64,000 nt of DNA from Clostridium thermosuccinogenes (GTDB lineage: Bacteria > Bacillota > Clostridia > Acetivibrionales > DSM-5807). The translations under genes and the position numbers were made by a program. This document shows positions 26,372 to 35,452 of the stretch, piece by piece (within the stretch, counting starts at the first letter, position 1; each line of letters starts with the position of its first letter). The stretch is from the NCBI RefSeq assembly GCF_002896855.1, contig NZ_CP021850.1, positions 2,877,665-2,941,664 on the forward strand, in the 5' to 3' direction. The notes below the pieces were generated by a model that saw only the letters and a list, made by a program, of their open reading frames with translations, searched no databases and had not been told where the DNA came from.

Positions 26372-26473
26372 CGAAGCCTCCTTATAACAAAAATCTTATG
26401 AACTATATATTATAATACTATTTTACATATATTTTTTTAAGCTCTATAATGAAAAAACAAGGGGGCTATCGTT
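26372..26473. promoter_or_regulatory. Divergent LysR/chrA promoter region
   Basis: AT-rich 102-bp gap holding both promoters. CTTATAAC-N5-ATCTTATG near 26388-26406 and TATATATTATAATAC near 26405-26420 are candidate LysR half-sites and a -10 box; no site can be fixed by eye. Confidence 0.35.
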
Positions 26474-27055
26474 TTGGAGAATAAAAAGCACATTTACCGA
26501 AAGCTGTTCGCTTGCACTTTTTATTTGAGCGCTTTTACCTTTGGAGGAGGATTTGTCATCGTTCCACTGATGAAAAAGAAGTTTGTGGATGATCTGAAGT
26601 GGATTGAAGAGAATGAAATGCTGAATTTGGCAGCAATTGCCCAATCCTCTCCGGGAGCAGTTGCGGTCAATGCAGCCATACTGTTGGGGCATCGCATAGC
26701 TGGAATATCAGGCGCCCTGGTAACAATTTCAGGCACGGTTTTACCACCTTTAATCACTCTTTCTGTTATCTCCTTTTTTTACGCTGCATTTCGTGACAAC
26801 ATTGTGGTGAATGCGATCCTGAAAGGGATGCAGGCAGGCGTTGCCGCGGTAATTGCAGATGTGGTTTTGAACCTCGGGAGCAATGTCCTGAAAGAAAAAG
26901 ACATGGTATCTGCGATCATCATGGCAGGTGCATTTATTGCCACGTTTTTCTTAAAAATCAATGTTATATATATTATTTTGGCATGTGGGTGCATCGGAGC
27001 GGCGAAGATTCTGATTCAAATGAAAAAAGCACAAAAGGACGGTGAAGCCCAATGA
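26474..27055 (+). CDS. chrA: Chromate transporter, half-size subunit 1
   Basis: 193 residues with five to six helices. The CHR domain signature is clear: FTFGGGFVIVPLMKKKFVDD near the start, then AIAQSSPGAVAVNAAILLGHRIAGISGAL and a GTVLPPLITLSVISFFY helix. Short-chain CHR proteins act as heterodimers of two halves, here encoded together. Family members export chromate; many in anaerobes have unproven substrates. The start is TTG (TTGGAGAATAAA) with GGGGG 8 bases upstream. The stop overlaps the next start (ATGA), indicating coupling. Confidence 0.93.
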   Translation: MENKKHIYRKLFACTFYLSAFTFGGGFVIVPLMKKKFVDDLKWIEENEMLNLAAIAQSSPGAVAVNAAILLGHRIAGISGALVTISGTVLPPLITLSVISFFYAAFRDNIVVNAILKGMQAGVAAVIADVVLNLGSNVLKEKDMVSAIIMAGAFIATFFLKINVIYIILACGCIGAAKILIQMKKAQKDGEAQ

Positions 27056-27615
27056 CGCTCATAAAACTCTTTTGGAGCTTCTTTCAAATCGGCTTGTTCA
27101 GTATTGGTGGAGGCATGGCTGCAATGCCGCTGATTCAAAATCAAGTGGTAAATATGCACCAATGGCTGACATTAACTGAATTTACCGACCTCATCACCAT
27201 TGCAGAGATGACACCCGGACCTATCGCCATCAATTCAGCCACCTTTGTAGGAATTCGAATTGCCGGTATTCCGGGAGCGATCATAGCCACCATCGGATGT
27301 ATACTTCCATCCTGTGCTATTGTTTCTCTTCTGGCATGGCTTTACTTTAAATACAAAGAACTGACCCTGGTACAAGGAATATTGTCCGGTTTAAGACCCA
27401 CCATAGTAGCGCTGATTGCATCAGCAGGGCTGTCGATTTTTATTCTCGCGGTTTGGGGGGAAGGCGGCTTTTCAATGAATCCTCAAGCTATTAATCTGGT
27501 TTCTGTATTATTATTTTCTTCGGCTTTATTCATTTTGCGGAAATGGAAGCCCAATCCCATTTTTGTAATGCTCGGTTCAGGCATCATCGGTGGAGCAATT
27601 TATTTAATAATTTAG
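27052..27615 (+). CDS. chrA: Chromate transporter, half-size subunit 2
   Basis: 187 residues, the partner CHR half: FFQIGLFSIGGGMAAMPLIQNQVV, then ITIAEMTPGPIAINSATFVGIRIAGIPGAIIATIG and ILPSCAIVSLLAW, followed by three further helices. The two halves are antiparallel in the membrane in characterised short-chain CHR pairs. The gene overlaps the first subunit by four bases and its stop codon overlaps, tail to tail, the stop of a truncated PAS sensor gene, which suggests the junction was made by rearrangement. Confidence 0.93.
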   Translation: MTLIKLFWSFFQIGLFSIGGGMAAMPLIQNQVVNMHQWLTLTEFTDLITIAEMTPGPIAINSATFVGIRIAGIPGAIIATIGCILPSCAIVSLLAWLYFKYKELTLVQGILSGLRPTIVALIASAGLSIFILAVWGEGGFSMNPQAINLVSVLLFSSALFILRKWKPNPIFVMLGSGIIGGAIYLII

Positions 27616-28427
27616 GAAACATATGACTTTCCAATCATTTCCTCCACTGTATATCCAAGGATTGATGCCATATTTTTATTAGCAAAGGTGATTTTATAAT
27701 TCTCGTCAAAAATAAGAATGCCCTCAATGGCGGTCTCTACGATTTGCTGGAACCTGATTTCGCTTTTTTTCAGGTTTTTTTGAATTTCTGCCACCTGCAT
27801 ATCGCTTCTTTCTTTAGCAAGCATCAGCATAATAAACGCACTTATCAGGAATATGCAAAAGCTCACTCCGGGTATCAAGCCGAATATGACATTGCCGCTA
27901 AGGCTTAAGGCATATCTGGGAAAGCCTAAACATATAACAGCGCTTAGTAGAAATACCGACCCGGTTACACAATAACATATGGCTAAAAGCAATTGCATTG
28001 AAAATCTCTTATCTGATTTAGCAAACAGAAATAGGCTGGGCAAAAAGTAAAAGGCGCTTTGGAGAAAAAAGACTAATCCTGACCGATAGGGTTTATCCAA
28101 AAAAATCGTAATCAAGCAAACCAGTATGATTCCAATGGATGTCAAAAGATGCAGCCAATTTTTTACATGCTTTCCGGACAGAATTCGGACAGCCCAGGCT
28201 TCATAGGCACAGCCTAATAGCAAGGTAATATTTGCCAGAATTGTTAAGCCATCAAACATGCTTGTCCTGTAGTAAAGCATAAAGGACCCGGCAGCCTGTA
28301 AAATTTTTGCTGTAATCCAGAATGAAACCTTTTGCGGGTTGCTTTTATTAAATTTAAATGATATCAATAACAGTCCAAATAAAAAAGATCCGATTGTCAG
28401 CATTAACATTACAGTTCTTAAATCCAC
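27612..28427 (-). pseudogene. Membrane PAS sensor, C-terminally truncated
   Basis: 271 residues starting at GTG (GAGGTG ribosome site). Seven hydrophobic segments (residues 5-210) form a membrane sensor module, followed by a short coiled coil (ERSDMQVAEIQKNLKKSE) and the first half of a PAS domain (IRFQQIVETAIEGILIFDENYKITFANKNMASILGYTVEEMIGKS). The protein stops about halfway through PAS, where a kinase, GGDEF or further PAS domain normally follows. The cut coincides with the end of the convergent chrA gene. It may still be made, but it has no output domain; I call it a remnant. Confidence 0.7.
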
Positions 28428-28552
28428 GGTAACACCTCAGAATATTGCTTCGTTAATTTGAACATCACCTTTCATTGACGCAATATACACATTATTATAG
28501 AACATCTGTGCTAAATATTGAATAGCTAGTTTTAAATTGGTGCATTGATACG

Positions 28553-28600
28553 ACAAAACCCTGAAAACATTCCGTCTTCAGGGTTTTGTTGTTTTATTTT
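28553..28600 (-). terminator. Terminator of the lactate operon
   Basis: ACAAAACCCTGAA (28553-28565) pairs perfectly with TTCAGGGTTTTGT (28577-28589). T-rich tracts occur on both sides, so it may work in both directions. It lies 28 bases past the lctD stop. Confidence 0.85.
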
Positions 28601-28616
28601 TTTCAGTTTTGGAAAA

Positions 28617-30017
28617 CTATTGGCAAACCTTGCCGGGATTCAGGATACCTTTTGGATCGAAGGCCTTCTTGATACCACGCATGATTTCGAGGATTTCAGG
28701 CGCCAAAGATTGGTTGAGATATGGCTTCTTGGCATAACCGATACCATGCTCACCGGATACCTGGCCGTTCAATTCCCTCGCCTTCTTGTACATCTCGTCC
28801 ATGGCGAGATTAAGGCGCTTTTTCCACTCCTCTTCTGTCAGGTTGTCCTTAAGAACGTAAATATGCAGGTTTCCGTCACCGGCATGGCCAAAGCTCTTTA
28901 TTCGTATACCGATCTTGTCCTGAAGCTGATGGCTGAATTCAACCATCTCGCTGACCTTGTTCCTTGGAACAACCACATCGACTTCGTCCATTAAGGTTGT
29001 AGATGCCTTAATTGCTTCAAGGAAGGCACCACGGGCTTTCCATATGGAATCATTTCGTTCGTCGGTATCAGCAAACAGAATATCCAGCGCTCCCTGCTCC
29101 AGACAGATATCTGCCACCTTATCAAAGCTGGCCTGAATCTCCTCCGCCGAGTTGCCGTCAAATTTCAAAAGAAGGTAGGCATCGGACTGATTATCCGGGA
29201 ACTTCTTGCCAAGGAATTCCTCCGCATCAATAATTGTTTCCCTCTGCATGAACTCGATAGCGGTAGGAATGGTCTTGGATTTGATAATCAGAGGAACAGT
29301 ACGGATTGCCTGCTCAAGTGTCGGAAAAGGTATTAAAAGGCTGATGGCCTTTTTGGGCAGCGGCAAAAGCTTTAATATCGCCTTTGTCACTATACCGAGG
29401 GTACCCTCCGAACCTACGATAAGGTCCTTCATGGAGTAGCCCGAGCTGTTCTTAACCACCTTGCCTCCAAATTCCACAATATCGCCATTTGGCAATACTA
29501 CTTCAAGGCCTCTTACAAAGTCACGGGTGACACCGTATTTAACTGCGCGCATACCTCCCGCATTAGTATTTATATTACCACCGATGGTGGCTGTTTTTTC
29601 GCCAGGATCCGGAGGATAGAACAGGTCGTGTTCCTCTACAAATTTGGAAAGCTCCATTAGAAGAACCCCAGGCTCAACGGTGACGGTAAGATTTTCCTCA
29701 TCCAGCTCAAGTATGTGGTTCATTCTGCTCATATCGATTACAATACCCTTGCAAACGGGAACCGCCGCTCCAACAAGACCTGTTCCGGACCCCCTTGGCG
29801 TTACAGGTATGTTGTTCTCATAGGCATATTTCATGACTTTTGAAACTTCCTCAGCAGACAGAACCTGAACAACGATATCGGGATAGCAGTGAATATCCCC
29901 AAGCTCGTCATGGCTGTAATCTTCACTTATTCTTTCCTTATAAAACACGCGTTCATCATCATTTATAATATCTCTGATTTCGAGGTAGTCTTTCTCGTCA
30001 AATACTTTATATTTCAT
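28617..30017 (-). CDS. lctD: FAD-linked lactate dehydrogenase (LctD/GlcD family)
   Basis: 466 residues. The N-terminal FAD-binding (PCMH, FAD_binding_4) domain covers about 35-215, with [29 protein letters not shown] and [21 protein letters not shown]; the C-terminal FAD-oxidase domain ends with [27 protein letters not shown] and [15 protein letters not shown], all typical of D-lactate/glycolate dehydrogenases. In Acetobacterium and relatives this protein forms a complex with EtfA/EtfB that couples lactate oxidation to NAD reduction with ferredoxin oxidation. The adjacent etf genes and lactate permease support that role here. Ribosome site AAGGGGG precedes ATG. Confidence 0.93.
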   Translation of the reverse strand: MKYKVFDEKDYLEIRDIINDDERVFYKERISEDYSHDELGDIHCYPDIVVQVLSAEEVSKVMKYAYENNIPVTPRGSGTGLVGAAVPVCKGIVIDMSRMNHILELDEENLTVTVEPGVLLMELSKFVEEHDLFYPPDPGEKTATIGGNINTNAGGMRAVKYGVTRDFVRGLEVVLPNGDIVEFGGKVVKNSSGYSMKDLIVGSEGTLGIVTKAILKLLPLPKKAISLLIPFPTLEQAIRTVPLIIKSKTIPTAIEFMQRETIIDAEEFLGKKFPDNQSDAYLLLKFDGNSAEEIQASFDKVADICLEQGALDILFADTDERNDSIWKARGAFLEAIKASTTLMDEVDVVVPRNKVSEMVEFSHQLQDKIGIRIKSFGHAGDGNLHIYVLKDNLTEEEWKKRLNLAMDEMYKKARELNGQVSGEHGIGYAKKPYLNQSLAPEILEIMRGIKKAFDPKGILNPGKVCQ

Positions 30018-30020
30018 TAT

Positions 30021-31214
30021 TTATGCCCCCTTTTCCGCTTTGATTTTGGCTATCAGCCTGGGAAGAATTTCATAAAGATCTCCCACTATGCCATAATGGG
30101 CAATTTTAAATATGGGTGCCTTCTCGTCCTTATTGATGGCTACAATCATTTCCGAATTGTTCATACCGGCCGCAAACTGAACCGAGCCTGACACACCGCA
30201 GGTGATGATGAGCTTCGGCCTTACAGTTCTTCCGCTAAGGCCTATCTGTTTTTTGGCTTCAAACCATCCTAATTCGATCAAAGGCCTTGTGCAGGCAACA
30301 TCACCACCCAAAAGGTCGGCCAGTTCATGGATCATGTTAAGATCCTCCTGTGTTTTAACGCCTCTGCCTGCAACAACCAGCACATCCGCGTTCTCTATAA
30401 ATTTCTCTTTAGCCTTCGGAACAACATCTATAACCTCAATATCAGAATTCAGAACGACATTTGACAGATCGCAGACCGTAACCTTACCTTTAGCCTCGGC
30501 ATTTCTCTCAGGCGCATTCATCACCTTGTATCTGACGGTTGCAAGCTGAGGCCTTGCGTTGGGAGTATGGATTTCAGCCATGATATTCCCGCCAAAGGCC
30601 GGTCTTATCTGGACCAGATCTGTGTTCTCCTTTATATCCAGCACCGTACAGTCAGCTGTCAGTCCGGTTCTGAAGCGTGCAGCAACCCGGGGTGCCAGCT
30701 GGCGTCCAACATTGGTTGCACCAACAAGAATTGCTGTCGGCATGATATTTTTAACAAAATCCTCAAAAGCGGAGGTGTAGGTATCTATTCTGAAATGCTT
30801 AAAAGCCTCATGATCATAAACGTAAACATTGTCCACGCCGTAGTGAAGAAGCTCTTCGGCTTTATCAACGATTCCGGCACCAATGAATATGCAGTAAACA
30901 GGGTGATTAATCTTATTTGCCAATTCTCTGGCCTTTCCGATCAACTCAAGGGTTACAGGATGAACTATTCCGTCCTCATGGTCAACATAAACCGCTATGC
31001 CCTTCCATGCCGATTTGTCAATGGACTTGACCGGCTGATCCTCCACAATTTCGGCAGCTCCCTCAGGACCCTTTCTGACGCAGAGCTTGCACATTTTGCA
31101 CGAGCCATTGACTTCGACTGCTCCGTTCTTAATCTCCAGGGCATTAAAAGGACAAATCTTTATAAAGGCATCCCTGTCGGTTATCTTCTCATTATGAATC
31201 ACTAATCTCGCCAT
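30021..31214 (-). CDS. etfA: Electron transfer flavoprotein alpha subunit with N-terminal Fe-S domain
   Basis: 397 residues from ATG at 31214 (GGGGGG 8 bases upstream). Residues 1-65 form a ferredoxin-like extension with Cys21, Cys39, Cys42 and Cys45, enough for one [4Fe-4S] cluster. The ETF alpha domain follows, with the C-terminal FAD site (VVAGRGVKTQEDL, LGGDVACTRPLIELGW, IGLSGRTVRPKLIITCGVSGSVQFAAGM). The N-terminal cluster domain is characteristic of EtfA in lactate- and caffeate-type bifurcating complexes. It works with EtfB (gene upstream, 15 bases) and LctD (gene downstream, 3 bases). Confidence 0.94.
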   Translation of the reverse strand: MARLVIHNEKITDRDAFIKICPFNALEIKNGAVEVNGSCKMCKLCVRKGPEGAAEIVEDQPVKSIDKSAWKGIAVYVDHEDGIVHPVTLELIGKARELANKINHPVYCIFIGAGIVDKAEELLHYGVDNVYVYDHEAFKHFRIDTYTSAFEDFVKNIMPTAILVGATNVGRQLAPRVAARFRTGLTADCTVLDIKENTDLVQIRPAFGGNIMAEIHTPNARPQLATVRYKVMNAPERNAEAKGKVTVCDLSNVVLNSDIEVIDVVPKAKEKFIENADVLVVAGRGVKTQEDLNMIHELADLLGGDVACTRPLIELGWFEAKKQIGLSGRTVRPKLIITCGVSGSVQFAAGMNNSEMIVAINKDEKAPIFKIAHYGIVGDLYEILPRLIAKIKAEKGA

Positions 31215-31229
31215 TTTACTACCCCCCAA

Positions 31230-32018
31230 TTAGATAAACTTGCTTTCTTTGATCTTGTTGAACAGTTTGTCGGCCAGCTCCTCTGCTGAATCGTTCCAGA
31301 GCTCACGCTTAATATTGGATTCAGGAGGGAAAATTCTCTGAACCTGAGTGGGAGAGCCATTAAGGCCGTATTTCATCTCGTCCTGATCCTTCAGGCTTGA
31401 AAAGCCTATGACCTTTATTTCCTTGTCTTTTGTCGCCCTCATTTTTACATAGGACGGAAGCCGCGGCATAAAAATGTCTTTTTCCACTGAAAGAAGGCAT
31501 GGGAATTTAACCCTGGCTATCTCAATGGTGTTCGCCATATCCATTTCAACAGTTATGGCACCATCTTCAACGCTTACTATTCTCTTGACATTCGATACGC
31601 TTGGTATTTTCAGATACTCTGCCATTTCAGGCCCTACCTGCGCAGTATCGCCGTCTGTGGTCTGCTTGCCGCAGAGAATGAGGTCAAACTCACCGGCTTC
31701 CCTGACGCCCTGGGACAGAGTATAGCTGGTTGCCAGAACATCAGCACCGGCAAACTTTCTGTCCGACAGAAGAATTCCCTCATCCGCTCCCATGGCATAC
31801 GCTTCTCTAATAATCTGCATGGCCTGAGGAGGTCCCATGCTGATTACCTTGATTGTGCCTCCGTAAGTCTCTTTTAGTTTTAATGCAGTTTCAAGAGCAT
31901 AAAGGTCGTAAGGATTCATTTTGGATTCGACACCGTCTCTCTTCAAAACACCGGTTACTGGATCAACCTCTACCTTGTTGGACCCCGGTACCTGCTTAAT
32001 GCATACTATAATATTCAT
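31230..32018 (-). CDS. etfB: Electron transfer flavoprotein beta subunit
   Basis: 262 residues from the Met at 32018 (MNIIVCIKQVPGS), with AAAGGGG 9 bases upstream; in-frame codons further upstream overlap the ribosome site. ETF beta blocks are present: IVCIKQVPGSNKVEVDP, RDGVESKMNPYDLYALETAL, ISMGPPQAMQIIREAYAMGADEGILLSD and DLILCGKQTTDGDTAQVGPEMAEYL, the last binding the nucleotide or bifurcating FAD. In LctBCD-type complexes this subunit holds the bifurcating flavin that exchanges electrons with ferredoxin and NAD. Second gene of the lactate operon. Confidence 0.94.
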   Translation of the reverse strand: MNIIVCIKQVPGSNKVEVDPVTGVLKRDGVESKMNPYDLYALETALKLKETYGGTIKVISMGPPQAMQIIREAYAMGADEGILLSDRKFAGADVLATSYTLSQGVREAGEFDLILCGKQTTDGDTAQVGPEMAEYLKIPSVSNVKRIVSVEDGAITVEMDMANTIEIARVKFPCLLSVEKDIFMPRLPSYVKMRATKDKEIKVIGFSSLKDQDEMKYGLNGSPTQVQRIFPPESNIKRELWNDSAEELADKLFNKIKESKFI

Positions 32019-32037
32019 GCTCATTCCCCTTTCCAAA

Positions 32038-33609
32038 CTAATATCCGAACAATGGACCGCAGAAATAACTGATCAGCCCAAGAATGATTACATAAACGAT
32101 ACAAACCTTAATGGTGCTTCCAAGAATCTTGCCCTCCCTTCCCGGAAGATTTGTTGCTGCCACTGCGATTGCGATGCTTTGAGGTGAAATCATCTTACCT
32201 GCTGTAGCACCGCCTGTATTGATGGCAGCTATCCAGTACGGGTTGGCTCCGCATGCTTTGGCAGCTTCAGCCTGAAGGTTGCCGAAAAGCACGTTTGCAG
32301 AAGTATCACTCCCGGTGACAAAGGTTCCCAAAGCACCGATAATTGGAGCAATCAGCGGGTAGAATGAACCGGTAATCATGACCAGCACGGTTGCGATGGA
32401 ACCGATCATTCCGCTGTAACCCATGATTTTTGCCAGAGCAATAATGGATATGATGGTTATGGCGGATTTAGTCATCTGTTTTGTTGTTTTAACCAGGAGC
32501 TTTGTTATCTCGCCGAACTTCACTCCCTGGAGCAATCCTCCCAGATAAGTCGCAATAATTATCAGTGTTCCGGGGGTTGCCAGCCAGCTGAAAGTATATG
32601 GTTTTGCTCCCTCGCCGGTATAAATGGGCACATCGGTCTTAATGGCGGATAATGCCTTGTTTACCGATGGTATAAGGGTTGAGGAGCCAAGAATGAAGAT
32701 GAAAACCAATATAAACGGCAGCCACGCCTTAAAGCCCTCCCTGAAGGAAATAGGCTTTTGTTGAGAATTGGCCTTTGCTGCTTCAATCTGATATTCCGCC
32801 TGGGAAAAGCCTGCCTTCTTGGACTTTTTATTTAGGAGCCTTGCTGCAATTATTGTAGAAGCCATGGAACAAACAGAACCAACTACAGCCGGCAACTCAG
32901 CTCCGAGGTATCTGGCGATGAAAAGTTGCGGGACAGCAAAGGAGACACCGGATATCAGAGTCACCATAAATACGCCTTTAATCGCTTTTAAAGATTTGCC
33001 GGTAATCATTACAAGGGCAAACGGTAAAAGGATGATAAGCGGAAGCAGTTGAAGGGCAACCGCATAGGTAAGCTGCGTAGTTTCCAGTCCGGTAACTTTC
33101 GCCAATGTAATTACCGGAGTGCCGATAGCCCCAAAAGCGGTGGCTATGGTATTGGAAACAAGACAAATCACGGCAGCAAACAATGGTTCGAAACCCAGTG
33201 CAATCATAATGCTGGCCGGTATGGCGACTGCAGTTCCGAAGCCGGCTATTGCTTCAAGAAAGCCTCCGAAGCCCCAGGCAAGTATGAGCACCAGGATTCT
33301 CTTATCGGTAGTGACACCGGTAATCATTTTTTTGATTAAATCCATACTGCCTGTATGAACGGATAAATTGTAGGTAAAAACTGCCGCTATAATAATAAGA
33401 GTTATTGGCCATATGGCAAGAGCAACACCTTCCAACGCCGCTGTCAGGCTGTCAATCACACTCATTTTCCAGACCAGGATTGAAAGTGCCACCGTCAATC
33501 CAAGCGCAATGGGACAAGCCTTATAACCTGGCCATTTTAAGATTCCCAGGGATACGATAAGCCATAAGATAGGTACAAGCGCCAAAAGAAACAGTATTAT
33601 GGTATTCAT
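32038..33609 (-). CDS. lctP: L-lactate permease (LctP family)
   Basis: 523 residues with about 12-14 membrane helices. Family blocks include LILAWGFGGFLEAIAGFGTAVAIPASIMIALGF, CLVSNTIATAFGAIGTPVITLAKVTGL, ALGTFVTGSDTSANVLFGNLQAEAA and AAINTGGATAGKMISPQSIAIA, all diagnostic of the lactate permease (TC 2.A.14) family, which imports lactate with protons. It is the first gene of the operon and is transcribed toward etfB. Upstream lie two LldR/PdhR-like operators and a phased repeat array, then the FadR-type regulator on the same strand. It supplies substrate to the LctD-Etf complex. Confidence 0.95.
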   Translation of the reverse strand: MNTIILFLLALVPILWLIVSLGILKWPGYKACPIALGLTVALSILVWKMSVIDSLTAALEGVALAIWPITLIIIAAVFTYNLSVHTGSMDLIKKMITGVTTDKRILVLILAWGFGGFLEAIAGFGTAVAIPASIMIALGFEPLFAAVICLVSNTIATAFGAIGTPVITLAKVTGLETTQLTYAVALQLLPLIILLPFALVMITGKSLKAIKGVFMVTLISGVSFAVPQLFIARYLGAELPAVVGSVCSMASTIIAARLLNKKSKKAGFSQAEYQIEAAKANSQQKPISFREGFKAWLPFILVFIFILGSSTLIPSVNKALSAIKTDVPIYTGEGAKPYTFSWLATPGTLIIIATYLGGLLQGVKFGEITKLLVKTTKQMTKSAITIISIIALAKIMGYSGMIGSIATVLVMITGSFYPLIAPIIGALGTFVTGSDTSANVLFGNLQAEAAKACGANPYWIAAINTGGATAGKMISPQSIAIAVAATNLPGREGKILGSTIKVCIVYVIILGLISYFCGPLFGY

Positions 33610-33686
33610 TCCGTACTCTCCTCATTTCTGCGTTTTTCGCTTCTTATTGTGTTTCGGGCATAATTCGGTCGAAAATGTATTACACA

Positions 33687-33705
33687 AAATTGGTATGACC
33701 AATTT
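33687..33705. promoter_or_regulatory. FadR/LldR-type operator, proximal
   Basis: AAATTGGTatgACCAATTT: perfect 8-bp arms around 3 bp, matching the ATTGGTnnnACCAAT pattern known for LldR and PdhR. It is 78 bases upstream of the permease start. Confidence 0.8.
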
Positions 33706-33801
33706 AGGGTGCAAAAAATAAATGACACCCATGCTGCCATATCCATATTATTAACAATATTCTTTCGAGGGATCTTCATGAAGACAAATGTATTTTTGAA
33801 C

Positions 33802-33819
33802 AATTGGTCGTACCAATAT
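33802..33819. promoter_or_regulatory. FadR/LldR-type operator, distal
   Basis: AATTGGTcgtACCAATAT, core ATTGGTcgtACCAAT (33803-33817). Its centre is 114 bp from that of the proximal site, about eleven helical turns, so a repressor bound to both could loop the DNA over the permease promoter. Confidence 0.8.
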
Positions 33820-33866
33820 CCTATTTATATATTACAATATGCCGATGAACTTGTCTACAATAGATA

Positions 33867-34012
33867 TTTCTTTAACTATATTGGACATTTATTTAACTAT
33901 ATCAGTTATTTTTTTAACTATATTAACGACTTTAATTAGCTATATTGCTATTTTAACTATATAGGCTATTTTATTTGACTATATTGGTTGCTTCTTTAAC
34001 TATTTTTGCTGG
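33867..34012. repeat. Seven degenerate TTTAACTATATT repeats with 21-bp phasing
   Basis: Copies of (T)TTAACTATATT are anchored by a C at 33876, 33897, 33918, 33940, 33957, 33979 and 34000, spacings 21, 21, 22, 17, 22 and 21. Between copies the sequence varies. The last copy runs into the 3' end of the regulator gene. Two helical turns per unit would put all copies on one face of the DNA. Function unknown. Confidence 0.75.
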
Positions 34013-34700
34013 TTTTAATATATTCCGCGATAAGATCGAAATGTTTTGTGAATGCGGCATAAGTAGCCTGTGCATTTCTCTGCTTCAGGCTGAATACCAT
34101 TTCTTCATGGATCTTTTGAAGACGCTTGATATTCTGAGGATCACTTAATATCTCAGAGCGCCTTTGCTTGATATCCTGGCTGATGACCTCGGAAAGAATA
34201 TTAAGTATCTGTATAATCATTGAATTTTTAGAGGCAGCCGCTATGGTGTCATGAAGCTGCTTATCCAATGACGAACGGTTGGCTTCATTTTCCGATTGAG
34301 CCATTTCCGCTAAAATCTCCTCAAGCTTCCTGATCTTTTCATCATCAATATTCCGGACTGCCAGCATTGCAGCCTTCAGTTCGAGCGCTTCACGAAACTG
34401 AAAAAACTCGAGACTGTCAATCTGCTGAAGCAAAAACATCATGGACATGGATTCAATCAGGCTTTTCTCAAAATCTCCCGTAATGTAATTGCCGGAACCC
34501 TGAACGCTTTTTATGACGCCGAGTATTTCCAATGTGCGCAACGCCTCACGGATTGATGTACGGCTGACATTGAACTTTTTGGCAAGCTCACGCTCCGGTG
34601 GCAGTTTTTGCCCCGGTTTTATTTTACCGTTCATTATATCAGTTTTTATTGAATCGATTATAGCCTCATAAGTCCTTTTCGAGTTATCGTTTTTTTCCAT
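33996..34700 (-). CDS. FadR-subfamily GntR regulator of lactate use (LldR-like)
   Basis: 234 residues from ATG at 34700 (AGGATGG upstream). The GntR winged helix (residues 8-75) contains IKPGQKLPPERELAKKFNVSRTSIREALRTLEILGVIKSVQGSGNYI. The C-terminal all-helical FCD domain has the metal-ligand style pattern of the family (FFQFREALELKAAMLA, DKQLHDTIAAASKN, HEEMVFSLKQRNAQATYAAFTKHFDLIAEYI). FCD regulators of lactate operons bind lactate and TGGT-n-ACCA operators; two such operators lie between this gene and lctP. It is transcribed in the same direction as the operon it probably controls. Confidence 0.9.
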   Translation of the reverse strand: MEKNDNSKRTYEAIIDSIKTDIMNGKIKPGQKLPPERELAKKFNVSRTSIREALRTLEILGVIKSVQGSGNYITGDFEKSLIESMSMMFLLQQIDSLEFFQFREALELKAAMLAVRNIDDEKIRKLEEILAEMAQSENEANRSSLDKQLHDTIAAASKNSMIIQILNILSEVISQDIKQRRSEILSDPQNIKRLQKIHEEMVFSLKQRNAQATYAAFTKHFDLIAEYIKTSKNS

Positions 34701-34924
34701 AAGAAATCCATCCTGCCTCAACAAATCTTGATTCTCACTGCACATGTGAACTCTTTTTAATGCAGATATTAGTAAAATTGATACCCGTGATTATAATATC
34801 ATTAATATGCTCAACAGGGCAAGTGAGATAAATCATAAAGAACATTTGACGCATATACAGTTGATTTCTTAATCCACAGGGATAGCTGAATATTCAGGTG
34901 ACATAATGCTATGCATGGTTGTTA
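34701..34924. other. Regulator promoter side, no further gene
   Basis: AT-rich upstream region of the FadR-type regulator. Reading frames are short and lack ribosome sites. Confidence 0.4.
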
Positions 34925-34969
34925 TAAAAACATACCCTCGGTATTGTTTCAAAAACATAAACCGAGGGT
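34925..34969 (-). terminator. Hairpin, probable terminator, related to the one at 3107-3150
   Basis: ACCCTCGGT (34934-34942) pairs with ACCGAGGGT (34961-34969); on the minus strand it is followed by ATGTTTTTAT. Its layout and flanks (TACCCT-x-G-x-TAT..GTTTC .. AGGGTTAAA) resemble the terminator at 3107-3150, suggesting a repeated element. Confidence 0.55.
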
Positions 34970-35199
34970 TAAACAGGCTGGCTTTCTATTTATGACACAG
35001 GATTCACTTAGCGGATAAGGTGGCACTGATACGGTAAACAGGATGGTTCTCTATTTATGACGTCTCTGCCTGACCGCGCCCATTTTATTGCACAATAAAC
35101 CGCCTCAAATAATTCACATACCGGGAGCGAATAGTGATGTAATAAATAATATCCAATATTAAGAACACCCCTATATTTTGGAAATATGATTTAGCTATG

Positions 35200-35385
35200 A
35201 AATCTTTAGTTCGAGACACCCTTTCTCCGCAGCATGAACATCTTTGACTTGAATATTCTGGATTCACATATTCAACTTTTACACCTTCTAATTTTGCTAT
35301 ATGCTATATATTCTATGTATTTAGCCAGACGATAAAAAGACCATGTATGCAAATTCTTTTCGATATACGGCTTGTTCCTGCCGTG
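35200..35385 (-). pseudogene. Decayed TnpB (IS200/IS605-type OrfB) fragment
   Basis: In one minus-strand frame KNLHTWSFYRLAKYIEYIAY is followed, after a frameshift near 35295, by KLEGVKVEYVNPEYSSQRCSCCGE in another frame. W-S-F-x-x-L-x-x-x-I-E-Y and V-N-P-x-x-(S/T)-SQ-x-C-S-x-CG are the RuvC-end and zinc-finger blocks of TnpB. The second zinc pair and the rest of the protein are lost. No intact left or right element end was found. Confidence 0.7.
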
Positions 35386-35452
35386 CTTCTGATATCACCA
35401 GAAAGCCCTGTACCTAAGCCTTCTTTTATCTTTAGTTTACTAATTCATCATT

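Noticed and set aside
33606-33803. Minus-strand 65-codon frame upstream of lctP
   Set aside because: Overlaps the permease start and covers the proximal LldR-like operator; no ribosome site.
33867-34012. CRISPR-like array
   Set aside because: The repeats are only about 12 bases, degenerate, without 30-base spacers and without cas genes; better described as phased binding sites.
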